DNA from: Streptomyces abyssomicinicus
Lineage (GTDB): Bacteria; Actinomycetota; Actinomycetes; Streptomycetales; Streptomycetaceae
Reading direction: 5' to 3'
Assembly: GCF_008974245.1 (NCBI RefSeq)
Contig: NZ_BBZI01000006.1
Location: 1,163,126-1,227,125, forward strand
Length of the DNA stretch: 64,000 nucleotides
Under the pieces are notes generated by a model. The model saw nothing but the letters and a program-made list of their open reading frames with translations. It made no database searches and was not told the DNA's origin. Within the stretch, counting starts at the first letter, position 1; every line of letters starts with the position of its first letter. The position numbers and the translations under genes were made by a program. Positions 1 through 9,572 of this stretch are shown here, one piece after another.

Positions 1-477
1 GGTGATGTCCATGCCTCGGGTGCGGTCGATCTTGTCCTGGTCGATCTCGTGGAACATGACCTGCTCCGTGAGACCGAAGGTGTAGTTGCCACGGCCGTCG
101 AACTGCTTGGGGGACAGGCCGCGGAAGTCGCGGATGCGCGGGAGCGCGAGCGACAGGGTGCGGTCCAGGAACTCCCACATGCGGTCGCCACGGAGCGTGA
201 CGTGGGCACCGATCGGCTGACCCTCACGCAGCTTGAACTGCGCGATGGACTTGCGGGCCTTGGTGACGGCCGGCTTCTGACCGGTGATCGTGGTGAGGTC
301 GCGGATGGCGCCGTCGATCAGCTTGGAGTCGCGGGCGGCGTCGCCCACACCCATGTTGACCACGATCTTGACGAGGCCGGGAACCTGCATGACGTTCTCG
401 TACTTGAACTCGTCACGCAGCTTGCCCGCGATCTCCTCGCGGTACTTCGTCTTCAGACGCGGAGTGGTGGTAGCCAT
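1..477 (-). CDS. rplE: 50S ribosomal protein L5 (3' end cut by window)
   Basis: L5 binds 5S rRNA and contacts the P-site tRNA in the large subunit. The visible protein starts [16 protein letters not shown] and contains the family segments [10 protein letters not shown] and [11 protein letters not shown]; roughly the last 25 residues lie outside the window. The ATG overlaps the rplX stop by one base (TGATG), implying translational coupling. It is the last visible gene of the S10 operon. Confidence 0.97.
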   Translation of the reverse strand, partial: MATTTPRLKTKYREEIAGKLRDEFKYENVMQVPGLVKIVVNMGVGDAARDSKLIDGAIRDLTTITGQKPAVTKARKSIAQFKLREGQPIGAHVTLRGDRMWEFLDRTLSLALPRIRDFRGLSPKQFDGRGNYTFGLTEQVMFHEIDQDKIDRTRGMDIT

Positions 478-788
478 CAGATGTCCTCACCCGTCCGCTT
501 GGCAACGCGGATCTTGTTGCCGTTGTCGTCGAAGCGGTAACCGACGCGGGTCACGACCTTCTGGCCGTCCTTCTCCACGACGAGCTGAACGTTGCTCACG
601 TGGACCGGAGCCTCGACGGTCACGATGCCGCCGGCCTGGTTCGGGCCGGCCTTCGTGTGCTTCTTGACCCGGTTGACACCCTCGACCAGGACACGGTTCT
701 CACGGGGGAAGGCCGCGACGACCTTGCCCTGCTTGCCCTTGTCCTTGCCGGTGATGACCTGGACCAGGTCGCCCTTCTTGATCTTCAT
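477..788 (-). CDS. rplX: 50S ribosomal protein L24
   Basis: L24 is an assembly-initiating protein of the large subunit with an N-terminal KOW motif, seen here as [20 protein letters not shown]; the C-terminus [16 protein letters not shown] is typical. I chose the ATG at 788 because family members begin MKIKKGD. An in-frame GTG at 794 overlaps the rplN stop (GTGA) and would add two residues. The stop overlaps the rplE start by one base. Confidence 0.97.
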   Translation of the reverse strand: MKIKKGDLVQVITGKDKGKQGKVVAAFPRENRVLVEGVNRVKKHTKAGPNQAGGIVTVEAPVHVSNVQLVVEKDGQKVVTRVGYRFDDNGNKIRVAKRTGEDI

Positions 789-790
789 GC

Positions 791-1159
791 TCACAGCACC
801 TCCGGCGCGAGGGAGATGATCTTCATGAACTTCTTCTCGCGCAGCTCACGGCCCACGGGGCCGAAGATACGGGTGCCGCGAGGGTCGCCGTCGTTCTTGA
901 GAATGACGGCGGCGTTCTCGTCGAAGCGGATGTACGAGCCGTCCGGACGGCGGCGCTCCTTGACGGTGCGAACGACGACGGCCTTGACGACGTCGCCCTT
1001 CTTCACGTTGCCACCGGGGATCGCGTCCTTGACGGTGGCGACGATGACGTCACCGATGCCCGCGTAGCGGCGACCGGAGCCACCGAGCACACGGATGCAA
1101 AGGATTTCCTTCGCACCAGTGTTGTCGGCGACACGCAGTCGCGACTCCTGCTGGATCAC
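791..1159 (-). CDS. rplN: 50S ribosomal protein L14
   Basis: L14 lies at the subunit interface and takes part in intersubunit bridges. The 122-residue protein starts [18 protein letters not shown] and ends GREL...[10 protein letters not shown], the standard family length and ends. The start is GTG preceded by AGGAGA. It is separated from rpsQ by a 177-nt gap with two hairpins, the longest intergenic stretch inside this otherwise tightly packed operon. Confidence 0.98.
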   Translation of the reverse strand: MIQQESRLRVADNTGAKEILCIRVLGGSGRRYAGIGDVIVATVKDAIPGGNVKKGDVVKAVVVRTVKERRRPDGSYIRFDENAAVILKNDGDPRGTRIFGPVGRELREKKFMKIISLAPEVL

Positions 1160-1223
1160 GTCTATCTCCTGATCGTCTGCCGGTTCCCTCCGGAGCAGAG
1201 CCGGAGAGCCTGGCGGAACTCAC

Positions 1224-1303
1224 CCGCGGGAGAATCCCCGCGGGAATTTACTTGGCCTCGATGGGGCGGGAACCGGGCCGGGGGGCGGGGAAGCCCCCCG
1301 GCC
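1224..1303 (-). promoter_or_regulatory. Two hairpins in the rpsQ-rplN intergenic gap
   Basis: The 177-nt gap contains an 8-bp stem (CCCGCGGG at 1224-1231 pairing with 1238-1245) and an 11-bp G/C-only stem (1276-1286 with 1293-1303, loop 1287-1292). Neither is followed by a T run on the minus strand, so processing, mRNA stabilisation or partial termination are all possible. All other neighbours in this operon overlap or sit within about 40 nt. Confidence 0.6.
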
Positions 1304-1336
1304 GGTCCGTATCGGCTGGGGCGGGGCCCCGGCCGA

Positions 1337-1621
1337 TTACTTCGCCTTCTCCAGGATCTCGACGATGCGCCAGCGCTTCGTCGAGGACAGCGGCCGGGTC
1401 TCCATGAGGAGAACGCGGTCGCCGACGCCGGCGGCGTTCTGCTCGTCGTGGGCCTTGAGCTTGTTCGTACGGCGGATGACCTTGCCGTACAGAGCGTGCT
1501 TCACACGGTCCTCGACGGCGACGACGACGGTCTTGTCCATCTTGTCGCTGACCACGATGCCCTGCGCGGTCTTGCGGAAGCCGCGCGCCTCGCTGTTTTC
1601 AGTCACGTTGCTCTCGCTCAT
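1337..1621 (-). CDS. rpsQ: 30S ribosomal protein S17
   Basis: S17 is a primary 16S rRNA-binding protein of the small subunit. The 94-residue product has the family core [17 protein letters not shown] and the C-terminal [12 protein letters not shown]. An N-terminal extension of about 15 residues ([15 protein letters not shown]) is usual for actinobacteria. The start ATG overlaps the rpmC stop as ATGA, so translation is probably coupled. Confidence 0.97.
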   Translation of the reverse strand: MSESNVTENSEARGFRKTAQGIVVSDKMDKTVVVAVEDRVKHALYGKVIRRTNKLKAHDEQNAAGVGDRVLLMETRPLSSTKRWRIVEILEKAK

Positions 1622-1842
1622 GCGTTCTCCACCGACTCGATGCCGAGCTCACGCTCACGCATGAGGGTGTAGACCCGGGCGATGTCCTTGCGGACCGCCT
1701 TCAGACGGCCATGGTTCTCAAGCTGTCCGGTCGCCGCCTGGAAGCGGAGGTTGAACAGCTCTTCCTTGGCCTCGCGGAGCTTCGCCAGAAGCTCCTCGTT
1801 GCCCAGCTCGCGCAGCTCGGACGCCTTGGTACCGGCCGACAT
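1618..1842 (-). CDS. rpmC: 50S ribosomal protein L29
   Basis: L29 sits near the peptide exit tunnel and helps form the docking site for trigger factor and SRP. The short helical protein starts [18 protein letters not shown] and carries the conserved segment [15 protein letters not shown]. The ATG at 1842 fits the family; an in-frame GTG at 1845 overlaps the rplP stop (GTGATG) and could also be used. The stop overlaps the rpsQ start by 4 nt. Confidence 0.96.
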   Translation of the reverse strand: MSAGTKASELRELGNEELLAKLREAKEELFNLRFQAATGQLENHGRLKAVRKDIARVYTLMRERELGIESVENA

Positions 1843-2261
1843 CACGCTTCACCTGCCTCGCGCTTGACGATCCGGCACTTCATCGGCAGCTTGTGGGCCG
1901 CACGGGTCAGCGCCTCACGGGCGATCTTCTCGTTGGGGTAAGACAGCTCGAACATGACCCGGCCCGGGTGCACGTTCGCGACCCACCACTCCGGAGAACC
2001 CTTACCGGAACCCATGCGGGTCTCGGCGGGCTTCTTGGTGAGGGGGCGGTCCGGGTAGATGTTGATCCAGACCTTGCCGCCACGCTTGATGTGGCGGGTC
2101 ATCGCGATACGAGCGGCCTCGATCTGACGGTTGGTGACGTACGCCGGCGTCATGGCCTGAATGCCGTACTCGCCGAACGCGACCGTCGTACCGCCCTTGG
2201 CCATACCGCGGCGCTTGGGGTGGTGCTGCTTGCGGTGCTTGACCCTACGGGGGATCAGCAT
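1842..2261 (-). CDS. rplP: 50S ribosomal protein L16
   Basis: L16 organises the A-site region of the large subunit. The 139-residue protein starts [19 protein letters not shown] and has the conserved [15 protein letters not shown] segment. It begins 3 nt after rpsC ends and its stop overlaps the rpmC start region, consistent with one polycistronic message. Confidence 0.98.
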   Translation of the reverse strand: MLIPRRVKHRKQHHPKRRGMAKGGTTVAFGEYGIQAMTPAYVTNRQIEAARIAMTRHIKRGGKVWINIYPDRPLTKKPAETRMGSGKGSPEWWVANVHPGRVMFELSYPNEKIAREALTRAAHKLPMKCRIVKREAGEA

Positions 2262-2264
2262 GGG

Positions 2265-3104
2265 TCAGCTCTCCTTTCCGGCAGAGCTCGGCTCGGCGGC
2301 AGCGCCCGCGGGAGCCTCGGCCGGCTTGGCCTCGGCCGCCGCGGCGGACTGCTGCGGCTTGCGACCGCGACCGCCACGCTCGCCACCGCGGCCACCACGG
2401 CCGGCCGGGCGGTCGTTGCCACCACGGGCCGGGCGGTTGCCGGCGCGGGCGGCGGCGTTCTCGGCGCGGACCTCGGCGATGTTCTTGACGTCGCCCTTGT
2501 AGATCCAGACCTTCACACCGATGCGGCCGAAGGTCGTCTTGGCCTCGAAGAAGCCGTAGTCGACGTTGGCGCGGAGGGTGTGCAGGGGCACGCGGCCCTC
2601 GCGGTAGAACTCCGAGCGGGACATCTCGGCACCGCCGAGACGACCGCCACACTGGATCTTGATGCCCTTGGCGCCCGCCTTCATCGCCGACTGCATGCTC
2701 TTACGCATGGCGCGACGGAAGGAGACGCGGGAGGACAGCTGCTCGGCGACGGCCTGGGCCACGAGCTGGGCATCGGTCTCGGGGTTCTTGACCTCGAGGA
2801 TGTTCAGCTGGACCTGCTTGCCCGTGAGCTTCTCGAGGTCACCGCGGATGCGGTCGGCCTCGGCGCCCCGGCGGCCGATGACGATGCCCGGACGAGCGGT
2901 GTGGATGTCCACACGCACGCGGTCACGGGTGCGCTCGATCTCGACCTTGGAGATGCCGGCGCGCTCCATGCCGGACGTCATCATCCGACGGATGGCGACG
3001 TCTTCCTTGACGTAGTCCTTGTACAGCTTGTCGGCGTACCAACGCGACTTGAAGTCGGTCGTGACACCGAGCCGGAACCCATGCGGGTTAACCTTCTGGC
3101 CCAT
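2265..3104 (-). CDS. rpsC: 30S ribosomal protein S3
   Basis: S3 forms part of the mRNA entry channel and its helicase activity. The core begins [13 protein letters not shown] and includes the KH-domain segment [13 protein letters not shown] (about residue 75) and WIYKGD. The last 60 residues or so are a low-complexity Gly/Arg then Ala/Pro tail, an extension common in Streptomyces S3. The ATG overlaps the rplV stop by one base (TAATG). Confidence 0.98.
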   Translation of the reverse strand: MGQKVNPHGFRLGVTTDFKSRWYADKLYKDYVKEDVAIRRMMTSGMERAGISKVEIERTRDRVRVDIHTARPGIVIGRRGAEADRIRGDLEKLTGKQVQLNILEVKNPETDAQLVAQAVAEQLSSRVSFRRAMRKSMQSAMKAGAKGIKIQCGGRLGGAEMSRSEFYREGRVPLHTLRANVDYGFFEAKTTFGRIGVKVWIYKGDVKNIAEVRAENAAARAGNRPARGGNDRPAGRGGRGGERGGRGRKPQQSAAAAEAKPAEAPAGAAAEPSSAGKES

Positions 3105-3451
3105 TACCGGGTTCCTTCCTTGCTGCTGACGACCACGGTGATGTGGCTGGTCCGCTTGCGGATCCGGTAGGCGCGGCCCTGGGCGCGCGGACGGAACCGC
3201 TTCAGAGTCGGGCCCTCGTCGACGTACGCCTCGGAGACGTACAGGCTCGACGAATCGGTGTGGTCGTAGTTGTGCGCGGCATTGGCGATGGCGCTGTCCA
3301 GCACCTTGCCGACCGGCACGCTCGCGGCCTGCGGGGCGAAACGCAGGACCGCCTGAGCCTCCGTGGCATCCATGCCACGGATAAGGTCCACCACTCGGCG
3401 GGCCTTCATGGGCGTGACGCGGATGTACCGCGCCTGGGCCCTGGCTTCCAT
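3104..3451 (-). CDS. rplV: 50S ribosomal protein L22
   Basis: L22 lines the peptide exit tunnel. I chose the ATG at 3451 ([20 protein letters not shown]), giving 115 residues, because it matches the family start and has AAGGG just upstream. An in-frame start at 3475 would add eight residues but has a weaker ribosome binding site. The conserved C-terminus [17 protein letters not shown] is present. The stop overlaps the rpsC start. Confidence 0.97.
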   Translation of the reverse strand: MEARAQARYIRVTPMKARRVVDLIRGMDATEAQAVLRFAPQAASVPVGKVLDSAIANAAHNYDHTDSSSLYVSEAYVDEGPTLKRFRPRAQGRAYRIRKRTSHITVVVSSKEGTR

Positions 3452-3493
3452 GGTTGTCCCTTCAGTGTCTGTCATGGTCTTTCACAGCCCCGC

Positions 3494-3775
3494 TTAGCGG
3501 CGCTTCGACTTCCGGTCGTCCTTGACGTGACCCCGGAAGGTGCGCGTCGGCGAGAACTCGCCGAGCTTGTGGCCGACCATGGACTCGGTGACAAACACCG
3601 GGATGTGGGTCTTGCCGTTGTGCACCGCGATCGTGTGGCCGAGCATGGCCGGGACGATCATCGAGCGACGGGACCAGGTCTTGATGACGTTCTTGGTGCC
3701 GGCTTCGTTCTGGACATCCACCTTCTTCATGAGGTGGTCGTCGACGAAGGGCCCCTTCTTGAGACTACGCGGCAT
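3494..3775 (-). CDS. rpsS: 30S ribosomal protein S19
   Basis: S19 binds 16S rRNA in the head of the small subunit with S13. The 93-residue protein starts [15 protein letters not shown] and contains [19 protein letters not shown], which is diagnostic. It lies 12 nt after rplB and 42 nt before rplV. Confidence 0.98.
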   Translation of the reverse strand: MPRSLKKGPFVDDHLMKKVDVQNEAGTKNVIKTWSRRSMIVPAMLGHTIAVHNGKTHIPVFVTESMVGHKLGEFSPTRTFRGHVKDDRKSKRR

Positions 3776-3787
3776 CTAAACCCGCTC

Positions 3788-4624
3788 CTAGCGCTTCTTG
3801 TTCGTCTTGCGGCGGCGGACGATGTACTTGTTCGACGCCTTCTTGGGCGAACGAGTACGACCTTCCTTCTTGCCCCACGGGGAGACGGGGTGACGGCCAC
3901 CGGAGGTACGGCCTTCACCACCACCGTGCGGGTGGTCGACCGGGTTCATGACGACACCACGGACGGTCGGGCGAACGCCCAGCCACCGCTTGCGGCCGGC
4001 CTTGCCCCAGTTGATGTTGCTCTGCTCGGCGTTGCCGACCTCGCCGACGGTGGCGCGGCAGCGCACGTCGACCAGACGGATCTCGCCGGAAGGCATGCGG
4101 AGGTGGGCCATCGAGCCCTCCTTCGCGAGCAGCTGCACGGAGGCGCCTGCGGAGCGGGCGAACTTGGCGCCGCCGCCCGGACGGAGCTCGATCGCGTGGA
4201 TCGTGGTACCGACCGGGATGTTGCGGAGCGCCAGGTTGTTGCCCGGCTTGATGTCGGCCCCGGGACCGGCCTCGACACGGTCACCCTGCTGCAGGTTGCG
4301 CGGCGCGATGATGTAGCGCTTCTCGCCGTCCGCGTAGTGCAGCAGCGCGATGCGCGCGGTGCGGTTGGGGTCGTACTCGATGTGCGCGACCTTCGCCGGC
4401 ACGCCGTCCTTGTCGTGACGACGGAAGTCGATCACGCGGTAGGCGCGCTTGTGGCCACCACCCTGGTGGCGAACGGTCACACGACCGGCGTTGTTACGGC
4501 CGCCCTTGCTGTGCAGGGGGCGGACCAGCGACTTCTCCGGCGTGGACCGCGTGACCTCGACGAAGTCGGCGACGCTGGAGCCACGACGGCCCGGAGTCGT
4601 CGGCTTGTACTTGCGGATACCCAT
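3788..4624 (-). CDS. rplB: 50S ribosomal protein L2
   Basis: L2 is needed for subunit association and supports the peptidyl transferase centre. At 278 residues it has the usual length; it starts [15 protein letters not shown] and carries the conserved [17 protein letters not shown] segment with the functionally important His near residue 230. It is preceded by a 39-nt gap from rplW. Confidence 0.99.
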   Translation of the reverse strand: MGIRKYKPTTPGRRGSSVADFVEVTRSTPEKSLVRPLHSKGGRNNAGRVTVRHQGGGHKRAYRVIDFRRHDKDGVPAKVAHIEYDPNRTARIALLHYADGEKRYIIAPRNLQQGDRVEAGPGADIKPGNNLALRNIPVGTTIHAIELRPGGGAKFARSAGASVQLLAKEGSMAHLRMPSGEIRLVDVRCRATVGEVGNAEQSNINWGKAGRKRWLGVRPTVRGVVMNPVDHPHGGGEGRTSGGRHPVSPWGKKEGRTRSPKKASNKYIVRRRKTNKKR

Positions 4625-4663
4625 TTCTCAGTCCTCGTCCGATATTCGGACGATCCGACGCCC

Positions 4664-5083
4664 TTAGGCGGTCGGACCGCCGAAGATGTCGATACGGTCG
4701 CCCTCGGCGAGGGTCACGATCGCGCGCTTGGTGTCGGGACGCTTGCCGAACCCGGTGCGGGTGCGCTTGCGCTTGCCCTGGCGGTTGATCGTGTTGACCC
4801 CGGTGACCTTGACCGAGAAGACCGACTGCACGGCCTCCTTGATCTGGGTCTTGTTGGAGCCCGGCGCGACGATGAACGTGTACTTGTTCTCGTCGATGAG
4901 CGCGTAGCTCTTCTCCGACACGACCGGCTTCAGCAGCACGTCACGGGGGTCCGTGTACGCCTTGCTGGCCGGGGTGACGACGGTGTTCTTGCCCTCGGCG
5001 GCGTGGCGACGCGCCTTGGCGACGCGCGCGGCCTTGGCGGCCTTCGCAGCCTTGGAGGCGATGCTCGGGTGACGCGTAGCCAT
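4664..5083 (-). CDS. rplW: 50S ribosomal protein L23
   Basis: L23 is at the exit tunnel rim and is the main docking point for trigger factor. I placed the start at the ATG at 5083 ([20 protein letters not shown]), giving 139 residues, because it overlaps the rplD stop as TGATG. A basic Ala/Lys-rich N-terminal extension of about 40 residues precedes the core [19 protein letters not shown]; such extensions occur in Streptomyces L23. Confidence 0.97.
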   Translation of the reverse strand: MATRHPSIASKAAKAAKAARVAKARRHAAEGKNTVVTPASKAYTDPRDVLLKPVVSEKSYALIDENKYTFIVAPGSNKTQIKEAVQSVFSVKVTGVNTINRQGKRKRTRTGFGKRPDTKRAIVTLAEGDRIDIFGGPTA

Positions 5084-5730
5084 CAGGCCTCGCTCCCTTC
5101 GGTGACGGCCTGGCCGCCGGACACGAAGGACTCGAACGCGGCCTGGGTGAAGACCACGTCGTCCGAGACGAGAACGTCGTACGTGTTCAGCTGGCCCGGC
5201 TCCAGGATGTGGACCTGGGGCAGGTTGCGGGCGGACAGCCACGCGGCCTCGTCGGCGCGGTCGACGACCAGGAGCAGGTTCTTGCGCTCCGAGATCTTGC
5301 CGAACAGCGACTTCGCGGCCTTCGTGGAGGCAGCACCCTCGACCACGCCGGAGACGACGTGGATGCGGTTGTGACGCGCCCGGTCGGTGAGGGCGCCACG
5401 CAGGGCGGCGGCCTTCATCTTCTTGGGGGTCCGCTGCGAGTAGTCACGCGGCACGGGACCGTGCACGACGCCACCACCGGCGAACTGGGGCGCGCGGGTC
5501 GAGCCCTGACGGGCGCGGCCGGTGCCCTTCTGGCGGTACGGCTTGCGGCCACCACCACGGACCTCGCCACGGGTCTTGGTCTTGTGCGTGCCCTGACGGG
5601 CAGCGGCCAGCTGCGCGACGACGACCTGGTGGATCAGCGGAACGCTGACCTTGGCGTCGAAGATCTCCGAGGGGAGCTCGACGGTACCGGCCTTGTCGCC
5701 CGCCGGCGAAAGGATGTCAACAGTGCTCAT
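5083..5730 (-). CDS. rplD: 50S ribosomal protein L4
   Basis: L4 reaches into the exit tunnel and in enterobacteria also represses its own operon. The 215-residue product has the tunnel-loop segment [20 protein letters not shown] (about residue 70), the diagnostic part of the family. It starts 8 nt after rplC and overlaps rplW by one base. Whether it autoregulates in this organism cannot be told from the sequence. Confidence 0.98.
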   Translation of the reverse strand: MSTVDILSPAGDKAGTVELPSEIFDAKVSVPLIHQVVVAQLAAARQGTHKTKTRGEVRGGGRKPYRQKGTGRARQGSTRAPQFAGGGVVHGPVPRDYSQRTPKKMKAAALRGALTDRARHNRIHVVSGVVEGAASTKAAKSLFGKISERKNLLLVVDRADEAAWLSARNLPQVHILEPGQLNTYDVLVSDDVVFTQAAFESFVSGGQAVTEGSEA

Positions 5731-5738
5731 CGGTTACC

Positions 5739-6383
5739 TCAGGCCCCCTTGGCCGCGGTGCGGACCAGGACGAGGCCGCCGTTCGGACCGGGAACCGCGC
5801 CCTTGATGAGCAGCAGACCCTTCTCCGCGTCAACGGCGTGGACGGTCAGGTTCTGGGTGGTGACCCGCTCGTTGCCCATGCGACCCGCCATGCGGAGGCC
5901 CTTGAACACACGGCCCGGGGTGGCGCAGCCACCGATGGAGCCGGGAGAGCGGTGCTTGCGCTGGGTGCCGTGACCGGCGCCGAGGCCCTTGAAGTTGTGA
6001 CGCTTCATGACACCGGCGAAGCCCTTGCCCTTGCTCTTGCCGGTCACGTCCACCTTGACGCCGGCCTCGAACACCTCGGCGGTGATCTCCTGGCCGAGGG
6101 TGTACTCGGAAGCGTCCGAGGTACGGATCTCGACGAGGTGGCGGCGGGGGGTGACGTCGGCCTTGGAGAAGTGGCCCTTGAGGGGCTTGTTCACCTTGCG
6201 CGGGTCGATCTCGCCGAAGGCGATCTGGACCGACTCGTAGCCGTCGATGTCGTTCGTACGGACCTGGGTCACAACGTTCGGGGCGGCCTTGACGACGGTG
6301 ACCGGGACGACGCGGTTGTTCGCGTCCCAGACCTGCGTCATGCCGAGCTTCTCGCCCAGGATGCCCTTGATCTGCTTAGCCAT
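5739..6383 (-). CDS. rplC: 50S ribosomal protein L3
   Basis: L3 is one of the first proteins to bind 23S rRNA and reaches toward the peptidyl transferase centre. The 214-residue product starts [20 protein letters not shown] and contains [20 protein letters not shown], the conserved loop near the active centre. It follows rpsJ by 17 nt. Confidence 0.98.
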   Translation of the reverse strand: MAKQIKGILGEKLGMTQVWDANNRVVPVTVVKAAPNVVTQVRTNDIDGYESVQIAFGEIDPRKVNKPLKGHFSKADVTPRRHLVEIRTSDASEYTLGQEITAEVFEAGVKVDVTGKSKGKGFAGVMKRHNFKGLGAGHGTQRKHRSPGSIGGCATPGRVFKGLRMAGRMGNERVTTQNLTVHAVDAEKGLLLIKGAVPGPNGGLVLVRTAAKGA

Positions 6384-6400
6384 TCTCAGATCACCGGCCT

Positions 6401-6709
6401 TCAGAGCTTGATCTCGATGTCGACACCGGCCGGGAGGTCGAGTCGCATCAGGGAGTCAACGGTCTTCGGCGTCGGGTCGAGAATGTCGATCAGGCGCTTG
6501 TGCGTGCGCATCTCGAAGTGCTCGCGCGAGTCCTTGTACTTGTGCGGCGACTTGATGACGCAGTACACGTTCTTCTCAGTGGGCAGCGGCACCGGGCCCG
6601 CGACCGACGCACCAGTGCGGGTCACCGTCTCGACGATCTTCTTCGCCGAGGAGTCGATGACCTCGTGGTCGTAGGCCTTGAGCCGGATGCGGATCTTCTG
6701 TCCCGCCAT
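6401..6709 (-). CDS. rpsJ: 30S ribosomal protein S10, first gene of the S10 operon
   Basis: S10 is in the small-subunit head and doubles as NusE in antitermination. The 102-residue protein starts [19 protein letters not shown] and has the typical [19 protein letters not shown]. No strong ribosome binding site sits at the usual distance. A small inverted repeat (CTACT-G-AGTAG) lies just upstream of the start and could affect initiation. It is preceded by a long leader with a hairpin shared with rpsL. Confidence 0.98.
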   Translation of the reverse strand: MAGQKIRIRLKAYDHEVIDSSAKKIVETVTRTGASVAGPVPLPTEKNVYCVIKSPHKYKDSREHFEMRTHKRLIDILDPTPKTVDSLMRLDLPAGVDIEIKL

Positions 6710-6783
6710 GGCTACTCAGTAGTCCTGTCTCTAGTAACGCTCTGGAACCCGGTGGGTTCTCTGATCTCTCTTCACCCTCTTCG

Positions 6784-6808
6784 CCGACCCACGCGGTCGG
6801 GCGTGTCG
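6784..6808 (-). promoter_or_regulatory. 5' leader hairpin of rpsJ, shared with rpsL
   Basis: On the minus strand this 25-nt block reads CGACACG followed by a CCCGACC-GCGT-GGGTCGG stem-loop (core pairing 6784-6789 with 6795-6800). It lies about 75 nt before the rpsJ start. The block at 24218-24242 upstream of rpsL is identical except at one position. Two unlinked ribosomal operons carrying the same element suggests a common leader signal; a further GAACCC-ACC-GGGTTC hairpin lies between it and rpsJ. Confidence 0.6.
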
Positions 6809-7342
6809 CGCTCCCGTCGATACGAAGTCCCGAAACGGGATTCCCTACCAGGGGGAGTGCGGCTCACCGCCGCGGGACCGGGAGCGGAAGGCCCACCGGG
6901 TGCCTGATCGGTGTCGCGTCCGCACTTCCCGGAAGATTCCCGTACTTCCAGCCCGCGCGGGGCTGACGAGTACTGTGGGACTCGCTTCCGGTCCTCCCGG
7001 CGGGAGACGTGCGACATCAACACTCGACCGAGCAACTTGGCTAGTGTGCCATATGGCGCGGGAGCCTGGCCAATCGGGCGGAAGAGAGTACCCGGCGCGA
7101 CCAGCGCGTCAAACCCAAGGGTGCGGCGTCGCCCACAACGCGCCCGAAGACCCAGGTCAGCCGGGTCACGCTCGGCGTGTTCCATGATCCCCCGGCCGCC
7201 CCGGCGGCGCACCCCGCGGCACGGCGCGCGGGCCCACGGCTCCGCGCGCCCGGAAGCGGCTGCCGAATGTGGCGCGGATCATGCCCCGATCGGGTGAAAC
7301 GCCGTCCCGCTGCGCTGACCGCCCGCCGTCACGTGCGTGCGT
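6809..7342. other. Gene-free stretch upstream of the S10 operon
   Basis: No reading frame here has convincing coding character. It must carry the S10-operon promoter. One candidate on the minus strand is TTGGCC (7068-7073) with CACACT (7043-7048), but its 19-bp spacing is long. A 10-bp palindrome GCCATATGGC lies at 7048-7057, next to it. Otherwise I see only GC-rich sequence up to the end of the marR gene. Confidence 0.4.
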
Positions 7343-7819
7343 TCAGCCCGGGCACCCCGGCGGCCGGACGTCCTCCCGGCCGTGCGCGCGGTGCAGGGCG
7401 GCCAGCGTCTCGACCAGGGCGGCGGCCGCCGCGGGGTCCAGCGGCGCCAGGAACGACCGGTCCACCTCTTCGCGCGCCCGCTCCGCCGCGGACAGCGTGC
7501 GTTCACCCTCCGGGGTGAGGGTGACGACGTTGCGCCGGCGGTCGCGGTCGCTGCGGTGGCGCTCGACGTACCCCTTCTCCTCCAGCGCGTCGACCACGCC
7601 GACCATGCTGGTGCGGTCCAGGCCGATCCGCTCGGCGATCTCCATCTGCGACGAATCCCGGCCACCGGCCTCGATGGCGACCATGACCCCCAGCTCACGC
7701 GGGTGCAGGCGGTAGGGCGCGAGCGCCGCCGCCATCTCGACGGCGAGGCGGGCGTGGGCCTGCTTGAGCAGGTAGCCGAGCCGGCCGGCCAGGGCATCCG
7801 GGAGAGGCGCGTCCTTCAT
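7343..7819 (-). CDS. MarR-family transcriptional regulator
   Basis: The 158-residue protein has a MarR-type winged helix-turn-helix: SSQMEIAERIGLDRTSMVGVVDALEEKGYVERHRSDRDRRRNVV covers the recognition helix and the basic wing (about residues 55-100). Such proteins usually repress a neighbouring efflux or stress gene and are released by phenolic ligands. It is transcribed divergently from the adjacent efflux pump across about 106 bp, so it is the likely local repressor. The ligand is unknown. Confidence 0.9.
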   Translation of the reverse strand: MKDAPLPDALAGRLGYLLKQAHARLAVEMAAALAPYRLHPRELGVMVAIEAGGRDSSQMEIAERIGLDRTSMVGVVDALEEKGYVERHRSDRDRRRNVVTLTPEGERTLSAAERAREEVDRSFLAPLDPAAAAALVETLAALHRAHGREDVRPPGCPG

Positions 7820-7828
7820 GGAATAAGC

Positions 7829-7855
7829 GTATCCAGGGCTGATGTTCAGCGATAC
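7829..7855. promoter_or_regulatory. Candidate MarR operator
   Basis: The intergenic region between marR and the pump holds an inverted repeat GCTGA-TGT-TCAGC (7838-7850), flanked by GTATC (7829-7833) and GATAC (7851-7855). It is placed where a repressor could block both divergent promoters. Three tandem ACGATGC units follow at about 7874-7891. Assignment to the MarR protein is inference. Confidence 0.45.
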
Positions 7856-7925
7856 TGACGATCTGCCTTACTGACGATGCACGATGCACGATGCCCACCG
7901 ACGAGCCCAAGGAGCGCGCCGCGCC

Positions 7926-9482
7926 ATGAGCGATGCCTCTTCTCCCCCTTCCTCTCCTTCCTCTCCTGCCGCTTCCCCGGGGGCGATAGGGACCGCGTCG
8001 CCTCCCGCACCCGGTGGCCCCGGCGACGCTCCCGACCCCCGCCGCTGGTGGGGCCTGGTGGTCATCGCCCTCGCCCAGCTGATGGTGGTGCTCGACGCGA
8101 CGATCGTGAACATCGCGATGCCCTCCGCCCAGAAGGCGCTGGACATCGGCGAGGGCGACAAGGCGTGGATGATCACCGCCTACACCCTCGCCTTCGGCGG
8201 CCTGCTGCTGCTCGGCGGCCGCGTCGCCGACCTGGTGGGCCGCAAGCGCACCTTCGTCATCGGCCTGGTCGGCTTCGCCGTCGCCTCGGCGATCGGCGGA
8301 GCGGCCCAGACGCCCGGCATGCTCTTCGCGGCACGGGCCCTGCAGGGTGTCTTCGGCGCGCTGCTCGCCCCGTCGGCGCTCTCCCTGATGACCACGACCT
8401 TCACCGACCCGCGCGAGCGGGGCAAGGCGTTCGGCATCTACGGCGCGCTGGCCGGCGCGGGCGGCGCGGTCGGCCTGCTGCTCGGCGGCGTCCTCACCGA
8501 GTACCTCGACTGGCGCTGGTGTCTCTACGTGAACATCCCCATCGCCCTGGTCGCGGTGATCGGGGCCTCGGTGCTGCTGCACGACCGTCCCGGCCACCGT
8601 GAGGCCCGGCTGGACGTGCCCGGCGTGCTGCTCGGCTGCGGCGGCCTGGTCGCCGTGGTCTACGGCTTCTCCGAGGCCGAGGCACTGGGCTGGAGCGACT
8701 CCGAGGTGCTGGCCCTGCTGATCGGCGGCGCGCTGCTGCTGGCCGGCTTCGTCCTGTGGCAGTCCCGGACGGCCACCCCGCTGCTGCCGCTGCGGGTGCT
8801 GGCCGACCGCGACCGGGCGGGCAGCTTCCTCACCATGGGCCTCGCCACCATCGGCATGTTCGGCCTGTTCCTCTTCATGACGTACTACCTGCAGGGCATC
8901 CTCGGGTACTCCCCCGTGAAGACCGGCCTGGCCTTCCTGCCGATGTCCGCGGCGATCATGATCGGCTCCACCCAGATCTCCGCCCGCCTGCTGCCGCGCA
9001 CCCCGCCGCGGCTGCTGATGGTCCCCGGCATGCTGCTCGGCGCGGCCGGCCTGGCCCTGCTCACGTTCCTCGAGGTCGACTCCGACTACGTGACGCACGT
9101 CCTGCCGGGCATGCTGCTCCTCGGCCTCGGCATGGGCCTGACGTTCATGCCGGTCTTCTCCACCGCCACCCAGGGCGTCCGTCCGCAGGACGCGGGAGTC
9201 ACCTCCGCGATGGTCAACACCTCGCAGCAGGTGGGCGGTTCGCTGGGCACCGCGCTGCTGAACACCATCGCGGCGTCGGCGACCGGCAGCTACGTGGACG
9301 CCCACCTGGCCGGCGGCGCCGACCAGGCGCGGGTGCTGCGCGAGGGCATGGTGCACGGCTTCACCCAGGCCCTGTGGTGGGGCGTCGCCGCGATGCTGCT
9401 CGCCGCGCTCGCCGCGGGCCTGCTGGTCACCACCGGTCCGGCGGCCCGGGGCCACCATGCCCCGGCGGGCGGCGGCCACTGA
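7926..9482 (+). CDS. MFS drug efflux transporter, DHA2 (14-TM, EmrB/QacA) type
   Basis: This 518-residue membrane protein is a proton-coupled multidrug exporter of the DHA2 type. The first helix contains LMVVLDATIVNIAMPS, the loop between helices 2 and 3 has GGRVADLVGRKRTF (motif A), and PSALSLMTT and GAGGAVGLLLGG match motif C. The length fits 14 transmembrane segments. I chose the ATG at 7926, which has AAGGAG 11 nt upstream. A Ser/Pro/Gly-rich tail of about 40 residues precedes the first helix. Its substrate cannot be told. Confidence 0.92.
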   Translation: MSDASSPPSSPSSPAASPGAIGTASPPAPGGPGDAPDPRRWWGLVVIALAQLMVVLDATIVNIAMPSAQKALDIGEGDKAWMITAYTLAFGGLLLLGGRVADLVGRKRTFVIGLVGFAVASAIGGAAQTPGMLFAARALQGVFGALLAPSALSLMTTTFTDPRERGKAFGIYGALAGAGGAVGLLLGGVLTEYLDWRWCLYVNIPIALVAVIGASVLLHDRPGHREARLDVPGVLLGCGGLVAVVYGFSEAEALGWSDSEVLALLIGGALLLAGFVLWQSRTATPLLPLRVLADRDRAGSFLTMGLATIGMFGLFLFMTYYLQGILGYSPVKTGLAFLPMSAAIMIGSTQISARLLPRTPPRLLMVPGMLLGAAGLALLTFLEVDSDYVTHVLPGMLLLGLGMGLTFMPVFSTATQGVRPQDAGVTSAMVNTSQQVGGSLGTALLNTIAASATGSYVDAHLAGGADQARVLREGMVHGFTQALWWGVAAMLLAALAAGLLVTTGPAARGHHAPAGGGH

Positions 9483-9572
9483 GCCGCCCGGCGGAGCCCG
9501 GTGGCCGCCGCGGCGGCCACTGACGCCTCCGGCGTTCCGGCGCTCCGGCGTTCCGGCGTTCCGCGCGCCCCG

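Noticed and set aside
1893..5374. Plus-strand frames of 425 and 743 codons across the S10 operon
   Set aside because: Antisense to ribosomal protein genes that are certain; no domain features.
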